A DNA stretch of 64,000 bases from Streptosporangium saharense (lineage in GTDB: Bacteria > Actinomycetota > Actinomycetes > Streptosporangiales > Streptosporangiaceae): positions 1,054,001-1,118,000 of the forward strand of contig NZ_JACHJP010000002.1 in NCBI RefSeq assembly GCF_014203715.1. Direction: 5' to 3'. A model generated the notes under the pieces. That model saw only the letters and a list, made by a program, of their open reading frames with translations, was not told the DNA's origin and did no database searches. The translations under genes and the position numbers were made by a program. Below, piece after piece: positions 55,191 through 64,000 of the stretch. Within the stretch, counting starts at the first letter, position 1. Every line of letters starts with the position of its first letter.

Positions 55191-55964
55191 TCAGACGTCG
55201 GTGTGGGTCGGGTCGAGCACCCTGCGCAGGAAGCTCCTGGTCCGTTCGTGTCTCGGGGAGCCGATCACCTGGTCCGGGGGGCCGTCCTCGACAATCACTC
55301 CGCCGTCCATGAAGACCACGCGGTCGGCGACGTCCCTGGCGAAGGCCATCTCGTGGGTGACCACGAGCATCGTCATGCCCTCCTCGGCCAGTTTGCGCAT
55401 GACCGTGAGCACGTCCCCGACCAGTTCGGGGTCGAGCGCGGAGGTCGGCTCGTCGAAGAGCATCAGCGCGGGGCTCATGGCCAGCGCCCTGGCGATGGCG
55501 ACCCGCTGCTGCTGGCCGCCGGACAGCTGGGCGGGGTAGAAGGACGCCTTCTCCAGGACGCCGACCTTGGCCAGGTGCTCCCTGGCGATCCGCTCGGCCT
55601 CTGAGGCGCGGCGCCTGAGCACCCGCCGCTGGGCGATCATCACGTTCTGCAGCGCCGTCATGTGCGGGAAGAGGTTGAACTGCTGGAAGACCATGCCGAC
55701 GCGGCGGCGGGCGGCGTCGATGTCGACGTCGGGGTCGGTCAGCTCGACGCCTTCGAGGACGACGCGGCCCGAGGTCGGCTGCTCCAGCAGGTTCACGCAG
55801 CGCAGCAGCGTCGACTTGCCCGACCCCGAGGGGCCGATGACGCACACCACCTGGCCGGGATCGACGGCGAAGTCGATGCCCCTGAGCACCTCCAGCCTGC
55901 CGAAGCGCTTGTGCAGGTCCCTGATCTCGACCGCGTGCGCCACGGGGGCCACCGGATCCTTCAT
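55191..55964 (-). CDS. Polar amino acid ABC transporter, ATP-binding protein
   Basis: A 257-residue ATPase of the GlnQ/GluA type: Walker [14 protein letters not shown]-loop [16 protein letters not shown], signature [16 protein letters not shown], Walker [15 protein letters not shown] and H-loop [10 protein letters not shown]. This match to the PAAT family indicates glutamate, glutamine or another polar amino acid as cargo. Start ATG 55964 overlaps the permease stop. It is the last gene of a three-gene operon. Confidence 0.93.
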   Translation of the reverse strand: MKDPVAPVAHAVEIRDLHKRFGRLEVLRGIDFAVDPGQVVCVIGPSGSGKSTLLRCVNLLEQPTSGRVVLEGVELTDPDVDIDAARRRVGMVFQQFNLFPHMTALQNVMIAQRRVLRRRASEAERIAREHLAKVGVLEKASFYPAQLSGGQQQRVAIARALAMSPALMLFDEPTSALDPELVGDVLTVMRKLAEEGMTMLVVTHEMAFARDVADRVVFMDGGVIVEDGPPDQVIGSPRHERTRSFLRRVLDPTHTDV

Positions 55965-56815
55965 CGCCGTCCCCTCCCCTGACGCCTCTCCAGCCGGTTC
56001 GCGAGATAGCCGAGCGGGATCGTGACGAGCAGGTACGTGATGCCGACGACCAGGATGGGCGTGGCGTTTGCGTGCGTGGAGGCCAGGTCGTTGCCGAACT
56101 TGGTGAGTTCGACGTACTCGCTGGTCACCCCGAGGAACAGCACCAGCGAGGAGTCCTTGAGCAGGGAGACGAACTGGTTGGTCGTCGGCGGGATGACGAT
56201 CCTGACGGCCTGCGGGATGACGATGCTGATCATGGCCCGCGAGTGGGACATGCCCAGCGACCGCGCCGCCTCCGCCTGGCCCTTGGGTACGGCCTGCAGT
56301 CCGGCGCGCAGCGTCTCGGCCATGTAGGCGGACCCGACGACCGTCAGGCCCAGGATGCCCTGCCCGTAGGTGTCGCCGGGCACCTGGAAGCCGGGCAGCG
56401 CCTGCGGCAGGAACAGGATGAGCAGGAAGATCAACAGCGCGGGCAGCCCACGGAAGATCTCGATGTAGGCGACCGCGAGCCACCGGTAGGGCGGCACCGA
56501 CGACATCCTCATCAGGGCGAGCAGCAGACCGAACAGGAAGGCGAAGACGAAGCCGCCGACCGAGTAGATGATCGTGTTCTTCAACGCGACCGTGATCACC
56601 TCGGGCCAGGCCTCCGCGGCGACCTCCGGCTTGGCGAAGTTCTGCGCCAGGCTGTTCCAGTCGATGCGCAGCACCAGGAACACGGCCACGGCCACCAGCA
56701 GGAGGTACTGGAGGGCGCGGCTGACGCGCTGTCTCTTTCGCGGGCTGAGCCGGGTCCTGCGGGCGCGCGGCCCCGCGGGACCCGGCTTCTCAGCCGTCGT
56801 TGACTGGTCGGCCAT
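55961..56815 (-). CDS. Polar amino acid ABC transporter, permease
   Basis: A 284-residue inner-membrane permease of the HisM/GluC family. The EAA motif region is [29 protein letters not shown]; five or six hydrophobic segments surround it. A basic, disordered N-terminal 30 residues precede the first helix. One permease gene in the operon means that a homodimer is expected. It starts 3 nt after the binding-protein stop. Confidence 0.92.
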   Translation of the reverse strand: MADQSTTAEKPGPAGPRARRTRLSPRKRQRVSRALQYLLLVAVAVFLVLRIDWNSLAQNFAKPEVAAEAWPEVITVALKNTIIYSVGGFVFAFLFGLLLALMRMSSVPPYRWLAVAYIEIFRGLPALLIFLLILFLPQALPGFQVPGDTYGQGILGLTVVGSAYMAETLRAGLQAVPKGQAEAARSLGMSHSRAMISIVIPQAVRIVIPPTTNQFVSLLKDSSLVLFLGVTSEYVELTKFGNDLASTHANATPILVVGITYLLVTIPLGYLANRLERRQGRGRR

Positions 56816-56818
56816 GGG

Positions 56819-57661
56819 TCAGCCGAGCTCTCCGGGCTTCTTGCCGAACCACTTGACGTAGAGCTTCTCGTAGGTGCCGTCGGCCTTGGCCGTGGTGATC
56901 GCCTCGTCGATGGCCTTGAGCAGCGCCGGGTCGGCGTTCTTCTTCAGGCCGATGCCGTACTGCTCACCGGTGTCCAGGCTGGCGAGCAGCTCGAACTTGT
57001 CGGCGACCTCCGGCTTCTTCAGCCAGGCCAGCACGACGGGCAGGTCCTGGACGATCACGTCGACCTGACCGGACTGCAGGCCGAGCAGCTCCTTGGGCGA
57101 GTCGGCGAACTCCTTGGGGTCGAAGCCCTGCTTCCTGACGTAGTCGAGCCCCGTGGTCGAGGCCTGCGCGCCCAGGCGCAGGTTCTTCGTCTTGACCTCT
57201 TCGAGGCTCTTGATGCCGATCCCCTTCTTGCCCAGCAGCGCCTGGGTCGCGTCGAAGTAGGGGACGGAGAAGTCGATGTTGGCCTTGCGCTCCGGCGTGA
57301 TGGTCATGCCGGCCGCCGCCACGTCGCACTTGCCCGCGGCCATCGCCGCGCCGCTCTTGATGACCGCGAAGTCGATGTCCACGACGTCCTGTGTCAGGCC
57401 GAGCTTCTTGGCCGCCAGGTCGACGATGTCGACGTCGAAGCCGACGATCTTGTCCCCCTCCTTGAACTCGAAGGGCTCGTAGGGAAGGTTCGTGCAGGTC
57501 GTCAGCTTGCCCGGGTGGACCACCCGTACACCGCCCTCGGAGGGGGCGCTCGCGGAGGAACCGCCGCCGTTGTCGGTGCCGCAGGCCGCGAGGCCGAGCG
57601 TGCCGGCGACCACCACCGCCCCCGCCGCGAGCACACGACGGGAAACAAAACTCAGGCCCAC
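56819..57661 (-). CDS. Polar amino acid ABC transporter, substrate-binding lipoprotein
   Basis: A 280-residue family 3 solute-binding protein. A signal ending in lipobox LAAC is followed by a Ser/Gly linker, then YEPFEFKEGDKIVGFDVDIVDLAAKKLG and AAGMTITPERKANIDFSVPYFDATQALL, the typical amino-acid-binding core. Start GTG 57661 is fixed by GGAGG five bases before it; the longer frame reads into promoter DNA. First gene of the operon. Confidence 0.93.
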   Translation of the reverse strand: MGLSFVSRRVLAAGAVVVAGTLGLAACGTDNGGGSSASAPSEGGVRVVHPGKLTTCTNLPYEPFEFKEGDKIVGFDVDIVDLAAKKLGLTQDVVDIDFAVIKSGAAMAAGKCDVAAAGMTITPERKANIDFSVPYFDATQALLGKKGIGIKSLEEVKTKNLRLGAQASTTGLDYVRKQGFDPKEFADSPKELLGLQSGQVDVIVQDLPVVLAWLKKPEVADKFELLASLDTGEQYGIGLKKNADPALLKAIDEAITTAKADGTYEKLYVKWFGKKPGELG

Positions 57662-57983
57662 AAGGCCTCCTTCGGTCAAAGTCACATCGCGGGCAGTTAC
57701 CTCCGGGTAATACTGCCCACCTGTACGGACGTATTGATCACCGCTGCAACACGATTCGGACAACAAGCCCTTTCGGCGCAACCATGATCGGTATCATGCC
57801 CCACGCGGCTTCTGACACCTTCGGACGCCGGGCGGTCAACTCCCTCCACCGACCAGGGAACCATCAAGCCCCAAAACGGTGCAAATATTCTATATTCGCA
57901 CTTCAGATGGGGTAAAGGCCGACGCGGAACTCCCGGCGTGGACGGGGACGAGGCATTGAGGAACGGCCCGCCTCTCGGTTACG
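57662..57983. other. Divergent promoter region
   Basis: This 322-nt gap, with AT-richer blocks near 57710-57735 and 57878-57900, must contain the promoters of the ABC operon and of the DUF4352 lipoprotein. I see no gene. Confidence 0.5.
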
Positions 57984-58541
57984 TTGCCCGATGTGCGCAA
58001 CCTCCCAAAGCCGTTCACCGGTGCCGCCCTGGCCGCCGCGCTCCTCACCGCCTGCTCGGCGCAACCCTCCCCCGCGCCCGCGGCTCCCACCCCCACCTAC
58101 CAGCTCACGCCCCGCCCGGTACGGCCCGGCGAACGCCCGGTCACCGCGGCGCCCGTGACGGACGGTGACACCCGTTTCCAGGTGATCGGCCTGCAGACCG
58201 GTCTGAGCGAGTTCGTCGGCAGCCACGGCGAGTGGCGGGCGAAGGGCCAGTACGTGGTCGTGCGGATCGTCGCCGACAACCCGGGCCGCACCAACTCCCG
58301 CTTCGTCGCGGGCCGCCAGCGGCTGCTCACCGCCGACGGCGCGGCCCACGCCGTGGACAGGTTCGCCCAGGCCATCAAGCGCCAGCCGGACACCATCCCG
58401 CTCGGCGCCGAGGTCAGGATCGAGATGGACCTGTGGTTCGACATCCCCAGGGACGCCAAGGTCACCGGCGTCCGCCTGTACGGCGACCCGCCCCTCGGCG
58501 TCGGCGGCACCACCCAGGGCGCGACCGTCCCCCTGGCCTGA
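57984..58541 (+). CDS. DUF4352-like secreted lipoprotein
   Basis: A 185-residue lipoprotein: LAAALLTAC gives the lipobox, followed by a Pro/Ala/Thr-rich linker to about residue 60. The globular domain includes RFQVIGLQTGLSEFVGSHGEW then GQYVVVRIVADNPGRTNSRF, the beta-sandwich pattern of DUF4352/telomeric-like surface proteins (LRR-free). The function is unknown. TTG 57984 is the longest start; GTG 57993 gives a slightly shorter signal. It may bind a ligand outside the cell. Confidence 0.75.
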   Translation: MPDVRNLPKPFTGAALAAALLTACSAQPSPAPAAPTPTYQLTPRPVRPGERPVTAAPVTDGDTRFQVIGLQTGLSEFVGSHGEWRAKGQYVVVRIVADNPGRTNSRFVAGRQRLLTADGAAHAVDRFAQAIKRQPDTIPLGAEVRIEMDLWFDIPRDAKVTGVRLYGDPPLGVGGTTQGATVPLA

Positions 58542-58542
58542 G

Positions 58543-58580
58543 CGGGTGTCCCCGCCACGCGGACGCGGCGGGGACACCCG
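58543..58580. terminator. Bidirectional terminator, lipoprotein / livF
   Basis: CGGGTGTCCCCGCC and GGCGGGGACACCCG form a perfect 14-bp stem with a 10-nt loop between convergent genes. Confidence 0.85.
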
Positions 58581-58586
58581 GGACGG

Positions 58587-59333
58587 CTACTCCGCTGCGG
58601 GGGTCTCCTCCGCGGCCTCCTCGTGCCCGAGACCGCCGCCCAGATAGGCGGCCTGCACGTCGGGGTCGTTGAGCAGGTCGGCGGCGGGGGCGCTCTTGAC
58701 CACCTTGCCGGTCTCCAGGACGTAGGCCCGGTGCGCCAGCTTCAGCGCCTGCTGGGCGTTCTGCTCGACCAGCAGCACCGTGGTCCCGCGACGATTGATC
58801 TCCTCGATGATCGAGAAGATCTGCTGCACCATCAGCGGCGCCAGCCCCATCGACGGCTCGTCCAGCAGCAGCACCTTCGGCTTGGCCATCAGCGCGCGCC
58901 CGATGGCCAGCATCTGCTGCTCACCGCCGGACATCGTGCCGCCCATCTGCGTCCTGCGCTCGGCCAGCCTCGGGAACAGCTCGTAGACCTCGGCCAGGTC
59001 CGCGCCGAAGTCACCGGAACGGGTGTAGGCGCCCATGAGCAGGTTGTCGTGCACCGTCATGCCGGGGAAGACACCCCGGCCCTCCGGCGCCTGCCCGAGA
59101 CCCGCGATGACCCGCCGGTGACCCGGCAGCTTGCTGATGTCCTGGCCGTTGAAAACGATCTTCCCCGACGTCAGGCCACGCAGACCGGAGATCGTCTTCA
59201 GGGTCGTCGTCTTGCCCGCGCCGTTCGCGCCGATGAGCGTGACGATCTCACCCTCGTTCACCTCGACCGAGATGCCCTTGATCGCCGCGATCTTTCCGTA
59301 GTGGACGTGGATGTCCTTGACCTCAAGAAGCAT
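58587..59333 (-). CDS. livF: Branched-chain amino acid ABC transporter ATPase LivF
   Basis: A 248-residue ATPase: Walker A GANGAGKTTTLKTISG, signature TMSGGEQQMLAIGRAL, Walker B VLLLDEPSMGLAP, and HxxH-like EQNAQQALKLAHRAYVLETG, all typical of LivF. Start ATG 59333 overlaps the end of livG by 11 nt. The C-terminus has an acidic tail (GHEEAAEETPAAE). Last gene of the liv operon. Confidence 0.95.
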   Translation of the reverse strand: MLLEVKDIHVHYGKIAAIKGISVEVNEGEIVTLIGANGAGKTTTLKTISGLRGLTSGKIVFNGQDISKLPGHRRVIAGLGQAPEGRGVFPGMTVHDNLLMGAYTRSGDFGADLAEVYELFPRLAERRTQMGGTMSGGEQQMLAIGRALMAKPKVLLLDEPSMGLAPLMVQQIFSIIEEINRRGTTVLLVEQNAQQALKLAHRAYVLETGKVVKSAPAADLLNDPDVQAAYLGGGLGHEEAAEETPAAE

Positions 59334-60135
59334 CTGCGGGAGCCCCCAAATACGCCTCGACGACCCGGGGGTCGTTCCGCACCTCGTCGGGCAGGCCGTC
59401 GGCGATCTTCTGACCGAAGTCAAGCACCGCGATCCGGTCGCTGATGCCCATGATGAGGCTCATGTCGTGTTCGATGATGAGAATCGTCCGGCCCGCGTCA
59501 CGGATGTCGCGGATCAGCTGCTGCAGGGCGACCTTCTCCGCCGGGTTCATACCGGCGGCGGGCTCGTCGAGCAGCAGCAGCTTCGGGTTGGTCGCCAGCG
59601 CCCTGGCGATCTCCAGCCTGCGCTGGTCACCGTAGGGCAGGTTCTTGGCGTGGTCGTTCGCCCGGTGCGAGACCCCGACGAAGTCGAGCAGCTCCATCGC
59701 CAGCGCACGGCCCTCACGCTCCGCCTTGCGGTGCGCAGGAAGCCCAAGCGCCACGCTCAGCATGCCCGAGCGGTGGTGCGCGTCCGCGCCCACCATGACG
59801 TTCTCGATGGCCGTCATGTTGTGGAACAGCCGGATGTTCTGGAACGTACGGGCGATGCCCCGCTTGGTGATCCTGAAGCGTTTGACGCCGCTGATCCGCT
59901 CGCCCTGGAAGAGAACCTGCCCCTCCGTCGGCTGGTAGACCCCGGTCACCACGTTGAAGACCGTGGTCTTGCCCGCGCCGTTCGGGCCGATGAGAGCGAA
60001 GATCTCCCCCTCGCCGATGGTCAGGTCGACCTCGCGCAGCGCCGTGACGCCGCCGAACCGCATGACGAGACCCTGCAGTTCCAACAACGCGCGGCCAGTG
60101 CGCCCATCGACCGTCCCGCTCACCTCGGTGCTCAT
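59323..60135 (-). CDS. livG: Branched-chain amino acid ABC transporter ATPase LivG
   Basis: A 270-residue ATPase with Walker A GPNGAGKTTVFNVVTG, the LivG-specific GIARTFQNIRLF, signature NLPYGDQRRLEIARALA, and Walker B LLLLDEPAAGMNP. It pairs with LivF under the LivH/LivM channel. Its start overlaps the livM stop by 4 nt. Confidence 0.95.
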   Translation of the reverse strand: MSTEVSGTVDGRTGRALLELQGLVMRFGGVTALREVDLTIGEGEIFALIGPNGAGKTTVFNVVTGVYQPTEGQVLFQGERISGVKRFRITKRGIARTFQNIRLFHNMTAIENVMVGADAHHRSGMLSVALGLPAHRKAEREGRALAMELLDFVGVSHRANDHAKNLPYGDQRRLEIARALATNPKLLLLDEPAAGMNPAEKVALQQLIRDIRDAGRTILIIEHDMSLIMGISDRIAVLDFGQKIADGLPDEVRNDPRVVEAYLGAPADAS

Positions 60136-61277
60136 CGGGAGGCCACCTCCTCACCCTGCGACTCGGGACCGGGCACCTCAGCGCCGAGGGTTCCCATCCC
60201 TCCCGATCCCTCTTGCAGCTCCGCCTTACGCTGGCGCGAGGGCAACAACCCCTCGGGCCGGAAGATCATCAGAGCGACCAGCACCGCGCCGAAGATCAGC
60301 ATGCGGTAGTCCTGCAGACCACGGAAACGCTCGGGCAGCCACGCCACGACGAACGCGCCCAGGATGACACCCGGCAGGTTGCCTGCACCGCCCATGACCA
60401 CCGCGGCCAGGATCGTCGCCGACAGCAGGAACTGGAAGTCGTTCGGGTTGATCGAGATCGCCTTCGCCGCCCACAGCACGCCCATCGCGCCGCCGATCGA
60501 GGCGCCGATCGCGAAGGCGAGCATCTTGAAGCGGAACGTCGGCACACCCATGACCTCGGCCGCGTCCTCGTCCTCACGGATCGCCGCCCAGGCCCGTCCG
60601 ACCCTGCTCTTCTCCCACCGCTTCACCAGGACGATCACAATGACCGCCAGCGCGACCAGCAGGTAGTAGTAGGGGCGCGGGTCGAGCACGCCGTACTTGA
60701 AGATCTGCACACCGAACAGTTCGATGTCGGGCAGGCTCGGCGGGTGCGGGATGCCGCGGACACCGTTCGGGCCGCCGATCGCGTCGGTGTTACGCGCCGT
60801 GATCCGGATGATCTCACCGAAACCCAGCGTGACGATCGCCAGATAGTCACCACGCAACCGCAGCGTCGGGGCGCCCAGCGTGATGCCCGACAGCGCGCAC
60901 AACCCGATACCGACCACCAGGATCAGCCAGAAGTTCCAGCCGAGCCTGGTGCCGAGCAACGCCATCGCGTAGCCGCCCACCGCGTAGAACGCGACGAACC
61001 CCAGGTCGAGCAGGCCCGCCTGACCGACGACCACGTTGAGCCCGATGGCCAGCACCACGTAGGTGCCGATCGGGAAGAACAGGATGCTCGCCCAGTCCGT
61101 GTAGGGCGACATGAACGAGCCGATGCTCTCCGAGGGCAGCAGCAGCGCCGCGACGATCAGGACCACATAGACGATCCAGCGCTGCCAGCCCGGCGTGTTC
61201 AGCCAGCGTTCGTGTACGGCGTCGCCGTACTGGCTGAACCGATGACGGAAACCTTCCACGGAATTCTTCTGGTTCAT
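60132..61277 (-). CDS. livM: Branched-chain amino acid ABC transporter permease LivM
   Basis: A 381-residue permease with about ten hydrophobic segments. It carries the typical segments LNVVVGQAGLLDLGFVAFYAVGGY and FGEIIRITARNTDAIGGPNG, and an EAA-like region (AWAAIREDEDAAEVMGV). The C-terminus is a 35-residue Gly/Glu-rich cytoplasmic tail. It starts within the livH stop (4-nt overlap). Confidence 0.94.
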   Translation of the reverse strand: MNQKNSVEGFRHRFSQYGDAVHERWLNTPGWQRWIVYVVLIVAALLLPSESIGSFMSPYTDWASILFFPIGTYVVLAIGLNVVVGQAGLLDLGFVAFYAVGGYAMALLGTRLGWNFWLILVVGIGLCALSGITLGAPTLRLRGDYLAIVTLGFGEIIRITARNTDAIGGPNGVRGIPHPPSLPDIELFGVQIFKYGVLDPRPYYYLLVALAVIVIVLVKRWEKSRVGRAWAAIREDEDAAEVMGVPTFRFKMLAFAIGASIGGAMGVLWAAKAISINPNDFQFLLSATILAAVVMGGAGNLPGVILGAFVVAWLPERFRGLQDYRMLIFGAVLVALMIFRPEGLLPSRQRKAELQEGSGGMGTLGAEVPGPESQGEEVASR

Positions 61278-62242
61278 GCGCGCGCCTGCTGGAGTGATTC
61301 ACCGAGGATTCCGGTGGGGCGGAACATCAGGACCAAGACGAGGATGCTGAAGGAGATCACGTGCTTCCAGTCGGAGCCCGCGAAGATCGCCCCGTAGTTC
61401 TCCACGAGGCCGAGCACCACACCGCCGACCAGGGCACCGCGCAGGTTGCCGATGCCGCCCAGGACCGCCGCGGTGAACGCCTTGATCCCGAAGAGGAAGC
61501 CGATGTAGTAGTACGTGTTCTCGTACGAGATCAGGTACAGCGCCCCGGCCACACCGGCCATGCCGCCGCCGATCAGGAACGTCATCCTGACGATCTTGTT
61601 GATGTCGACGCCCATGAGGACCGCCGCCTCGGGATCCTGCGCGGTGGCGCGGATACCACGGCCGATCTTCGTACGGTTGACGAGGGCGTCCAGCGCGATC
61701 ATCATGCCGACCGCCGCCACGATCACGAGCACCTGGTCCACCCGGACCGAGTGACCGAAGATGGAGAACAGCTCGGTCCGCTCCATCAACCGGGGAAGGC
61801 CCATCTGGATGCGGCCCTGCTGCGGACGGTTGAAGACGTTCGGGATCACCAGGAGCGCGAACAGCTCCTGCAGGAAGATCGAGGCGCCGATGGCCGAGAT
61901 GAGCGCCGCGAGGCGGGAGGCCCCGCGCTTGCGCAACGGCCGGTACGCGATCCGCTCAAGCGCCACCGCGGTCCCCGCGGAGGCGAGCATCCCGGCCACG
62001 ACCATCAGCAGAATCACTCCGGCCAGCGCGATGCCGGTCAGCGGAGAACTGATGCCGAACACGAACGGGACGAACATCGCACCGAAGGTTCCGATCATGA
62101 ACACTTCGGAGTGCGCGAAGTTGATCAGACGCAGCACGCCGTACACCATGGTGTAGCCGAGCGCTATGAGGGCGTAGATCGAACCGAAGGCCAGGCCGTC
62201 GATTGTGGCCGGCCAGAACTGATTGATGAAGTCATTGAGCAC
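61274..62242 (-). CDS. livH: Branched-chain amino acid ABC transporter permease LivH
   Basis: A 322-residue permease. GLAFGSIYALIALGYTMVYGVLRLINFAHSEVFMIG and TKIGRGIRATAQDPEAAVLMGVDINKIV are the family signatures; GGIGNLRGALVGGVVLGLVE follows. With LivM it forms the channel. It lies 160 nt after livJ, and the hairpin in that gap may reduce its transcription relative to the binding protein. Confidence 0.95.
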   Translation of the reverse strand: MLNDFINQFWPATIDGLAFGSIYALIALGYTMVYGVLRLINFAHSEVFMIGTFGAMFVPFVFGISSPLTGIALAGVILLMVVAGMLASAGTAVALERIAYRPLRKRGASRLAALISAIGASIFLQELFALLVIPNVFNRPQQGRIQMGLPRLMERTELFSIFGHSVRVDQVLVIVAAVGMMIALDALVNRTKIGRGIRATAQDPEAAVLMGVDINKIVRMTFLIGGGMAGVAGALYLISYENTYYYIGFLFGIKAFTAAVLGGIGNLRGALVGGVVLGLVENYGAIFAGSDWKHVISFSILVLVLMFRPTGILGESLQQARA

Positions 62243-62335
62243 TAGGGTTTACCACTTCTAGCGGGGGTCGCCTGCACTGCCGGTAGCACACCGCTTCCAG
62301 CAGAACCTCGTGGACTCTGGTGGAAGTACACGGAA

Positions 62336-62363
62336 AGCGGGACCGCGCTTCGGCGATCCCGCT
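62336..62363 (-). terminator. Hairpin between livJ and livH
   Basis: AGCGGGA (62336-62342) and TCCCGCT (62357-62363) with an inner CCG/CGG pairing. Position 40 nt after livJ suggests partial termination, giving more binding protein than channel. Confidence 0.55.
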
Positions 62364-62402
62364 CCCCGTGCGCCAACTACCTTCTCTTCTCGCGGTCCGT
62401 CC

Positions 62403-63608
62403 CTAGCCCAGCTTGGCCTCGGTGGCCTTGCCCAGCAGCGTGATGGCGCCGCCCTTCACCTGGTAGATGTAGATGTCCTTGGCGACGACCTCACCGTTGT
62501 CGCCGAACTTCACCTGCTTGGAGACACCGGCCAGGTCAACGGTCTTGATGAACTCGTTGATCTTGTCGGTGGTGGTGTTGCCCGCCTTGACCGCCTCGAC
62601 GAAGACCGTCGCCGCGTCGTAACCCTCGGAGGCGTAGATCGCCGGGTCGGCGTTGAACTTCGCCTTGTAGGAGTCGGCGAAGTTCTTCACCTTCGGGTCG
62701 GTGACGTCGGGGGTGGCGATGTAGCAGGGGCAGCCGACGAGGGCACCCTCGGCGTTCTGCGCGCCGGCGCCGTCGATGAGGCCCTTGTCCAGCGAGCCGT
62801 CACCGGAGAAGAACTTCGCGTCCTTCACACCCTTGTCACGCAGCTGCTTGAGCAGGTTGCCGCCCGCGGCGTAGTAACCGCCGAAGAAGATCGCGTCGGG
62901 CTTGGCCGCCACGACCTTGTTCACCACCGAGGAGAAGTCACTCTCGGCCGGGTCGAGCGAGTCGTTGGTCAGCTTCACACCCTTGGTGCCCAGCTGCCCG
63001 CGGACCGCGTCGGCCAGTGGCTTGCCGTACTCCGACTTGTCATCGATGACGAAGACGTTCTTCGCGCCCGCCGCACCCGCGATGAAGTCCGCGATACCGG
63101 GGCCCTGGACGCTGTCGTTCGGCAGCACGCGGTGCCAGAACTTCCAGCCGTTCTCGGCGAGCTTGGTGTTCGTCGCCGAGGCCGTGATGCTGGGAATACC
63201 CGCCTCTTCGAGCACCGGGGCGACCTGCGCCGACTCACCGGAGAAGGCCGGGCCGATCAGGCCGACGACCTTGTCGTTCTTGATGGCCTGCTGGGCCAGC
63301 GCGACGGCCTTGGAGGCGTCACCCTGGCTGTCGTACTTGACCAGCTCGATCTTCGTGGCCGGGTTGGTCTTGTTGTACTCGTCAACGACGAGGTTCGCGC
63401 CGTTCCACGGCGGAATGACGATACCCGCGTTGGCGCCGGTCAGGTCACCCATGAAACCGATTTTGACGGTGCTGGCAGCGGGGGTGTCGCTGGCGCCGCC
63501 GTCCGACGACTGGGCCTCAGTGCCACCGTTACCACAGGCAGCGAGACCGAGGGTGAGTGCCATACCGGCAGCGAGCACTCCACCGAGGCGAGCAGTCTTG
63601 GGCCGCAA
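62403..63608 (-). CDS. livJ: Branched-chain amino acid ABC transporter substrate-binding lipoprotein
   Basis: A 401-residue periplasmic-binding-fold type I lipoprotein. The lipobox is LAAC after a 22-residue signal; VKIGFMGDLTGANAGIVIPPWNGANLVVDEYN and SATNTKLAENGWKFWHRVLPND are typical of LivJ/K-like receptors. Start TTG 63608 has AAGGAAGG five bases upstream. As receptor it decides specificity, probably leucine, isoleucine and valine, though small amides or urea cannot be excluded. Confidence 0.93.
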   Translation of the reverse strand: MRPKTARLGGVLAAGMALTLGLAACGNGGTEAQSSDGGASDTPAASTVKIGFMGDLTGANAGIVIPPWNGANLVVDEYNKTNPATKIELVKYDSQGDASKAVALAQQAIKNDKVVGLIGPAFSGESAQVAPVLEEAGIPSITASATNTKLAENGWKFWHRVLPNDSVQGPGIADFIAGAAGAKNVFVIDDKSEYGKPLADAVRGQLGTKGVKLTNDSLDPAESDFSSVVNKVVAAKPDAIFFGGYYAAGGNLLKQLRDKGVKDAKFFSGDGSLDKGLIDGAGAQNAEGALVGCPCYIATPDVTDPKVKNFADSYKAKFNADPAIYASEGYDAATVFVEAVKAGNTTTDKINEFIKTVDLAGVSKQVKFGDNGEVVAKDIYIYQVKGGAITLLGKATEAKLG

Positions 63609-63938
63609 GGTTGCCTTCCTTTCGCCCGACCCCTCATAGGGAGCGGGTTCACAGATGCCCTCCCTGGCGGAGTGGCCAGGGGGTTGTGTCGGTTAGTACA
63701 GCCAGCGGATGTCACGGGTCGATACAGGACAGGCCACCGTAACTGTTTCGTTATTACACCGATCCTTTTCAGCTATAACCGACAAAAGTCATGGTCACCG
63801 CCTGCATCACCACCCTCACATAGATCACTTCAAACACGCAAAAGCCCGCGTCAGACCCGGAACACCGGAGCCGACGCGGGCTCAACAAACAGGAAACCTT
63901 CCTAAAGGAAAGAGGGACCCGGCGACCGGGCCCACCCC
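63609..63938. other. liv operon promoter region and neighbouring terminator
   Basis: A gap of 330 nt. The half next to livJ must hold its promoter; an AT-richer block (about 63736-63845) precedes the hairpin at 63843-63882. No gene seen. Confidence 0.5.
63843..63882 (-). terminator. Terminator of the gene at the right edge
   Basis: AGCCCGCGTC and GACGCGGGCT form a perfect 10-bp stem with an inner CCGG/CCGG pairing; on the minus strand it is followed by TTTTG. Confidence 0.7.
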
Positions 63939-64000
63939 TCAGCCCTCCTGCGCACCCCCCGCCCCCGACACCCCGTCAACCACGACCTGCGCCACCTGAC
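63939..64000 (-). CDS. C-terminus of a minus-strand gene continuing beyond the window
   Basis: The last 19 codons read QVAQVVVDGVSGAGGAQEG and a TGA at 63939-63941, followed 57 nt later by the terminator above. Too short for identification. In Streptomyces an ANTAR-type response regulator lies next to this liv operon, and the end VAQVVVDG would fit, but this is only a guess from gene order. Confidence 0.4.
   Translation of the reverse strand, partial: QVAQVVVDGVSGAGGAQEG

Overview
This is a high-GC (about 70 %) actinomycete chromosome segment with frequent GTG and TTG starts, 4-nt ATGA/GTGA gene overlaps and perfect GC-rich terminator hairpins. The housekeeping order (pyrG-NUDIX-xerD-parA-scpA-scpB-rluB-aroH-tyrA-cmk-der; uvrB; coaE-rpsA; polA-thioesterase-ABC-livFGMHJ) is that of filamentous actinobacteria. 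A Streptosporangiaceae-like host (Nonomuraea or Streptosporangium type) is my inference and was not tested by any search. I saw no rRNA, tRNA, CRISPR array or complete insertion sequence.

Layout. 1-10170 (+): a translationally coupled operon holding a truncated adenylate-forming enzyme, an MFS carrier, an SDR oxidoreductase, a hotdog thioesterase, a molybdopterin nitrate reductase, its FAD/[2Fe-2S] electron-transfer partner, a NarK-type nitrate transporter and a second adenylate-forming enzyme. The junction between the nitrate reductase and the flavoprotein carries four tandem mini-genes (5382-5750). Each is the start of the flavoprotein gene fused to the end of the reductase gene. 10171-14530 (mostly -): an accessory patch with an XRE/DUF5753 regulator, a DUF6879 protein, two paralogous small proteins, a methyltransferase remnant, a lipoprotein and a small Smr protein. 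14880-23197: secreted subtilisin-like protease, CBS protein, Xaa-Pro aminopeptidase, phosphopantetheinyl transferase, cation efflux protein, nitroreductase-fold enzyme and a MarR regulator.

23240-34613 (-): the conserved CTP synthase, chromosome segregation and aromatic amino acid block. Its RluB has a very long arginine/glycine repeat tail, and its XerD appears to start at CTG. 34749-46418: acyltransferase, MarR-ABC efflux operon, secreted ScyD-like protein, membrane proteins, uvrB, and an operon of two SPFH (flotillin-like) proteins with Spo0M. 46521-54479 (-): PIG-L deacetylase, coaE, GNAT, rpsA, polysaccharide deacetylase and polA. 54542-64000: thioesterase, a possible structured RNA, a polar amino acid ABC transporter, a DUF4352 lipoprotein, the branched-chain amino acid ABC transporter livFGMHJ, and the last 19 codons of a further minus-strand gene.

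The strongest candidate for something undescribed is the mini-gene array at 5382-5750. All unit lengths are congruent modulo 3, so every stop codon overlaps the next start codon and ribosomes could pass through five termination-reinitiation steps between the nitrate reductase and its electron donor. Gene junctions elsewhere in the same operon also look expanded by duplication.
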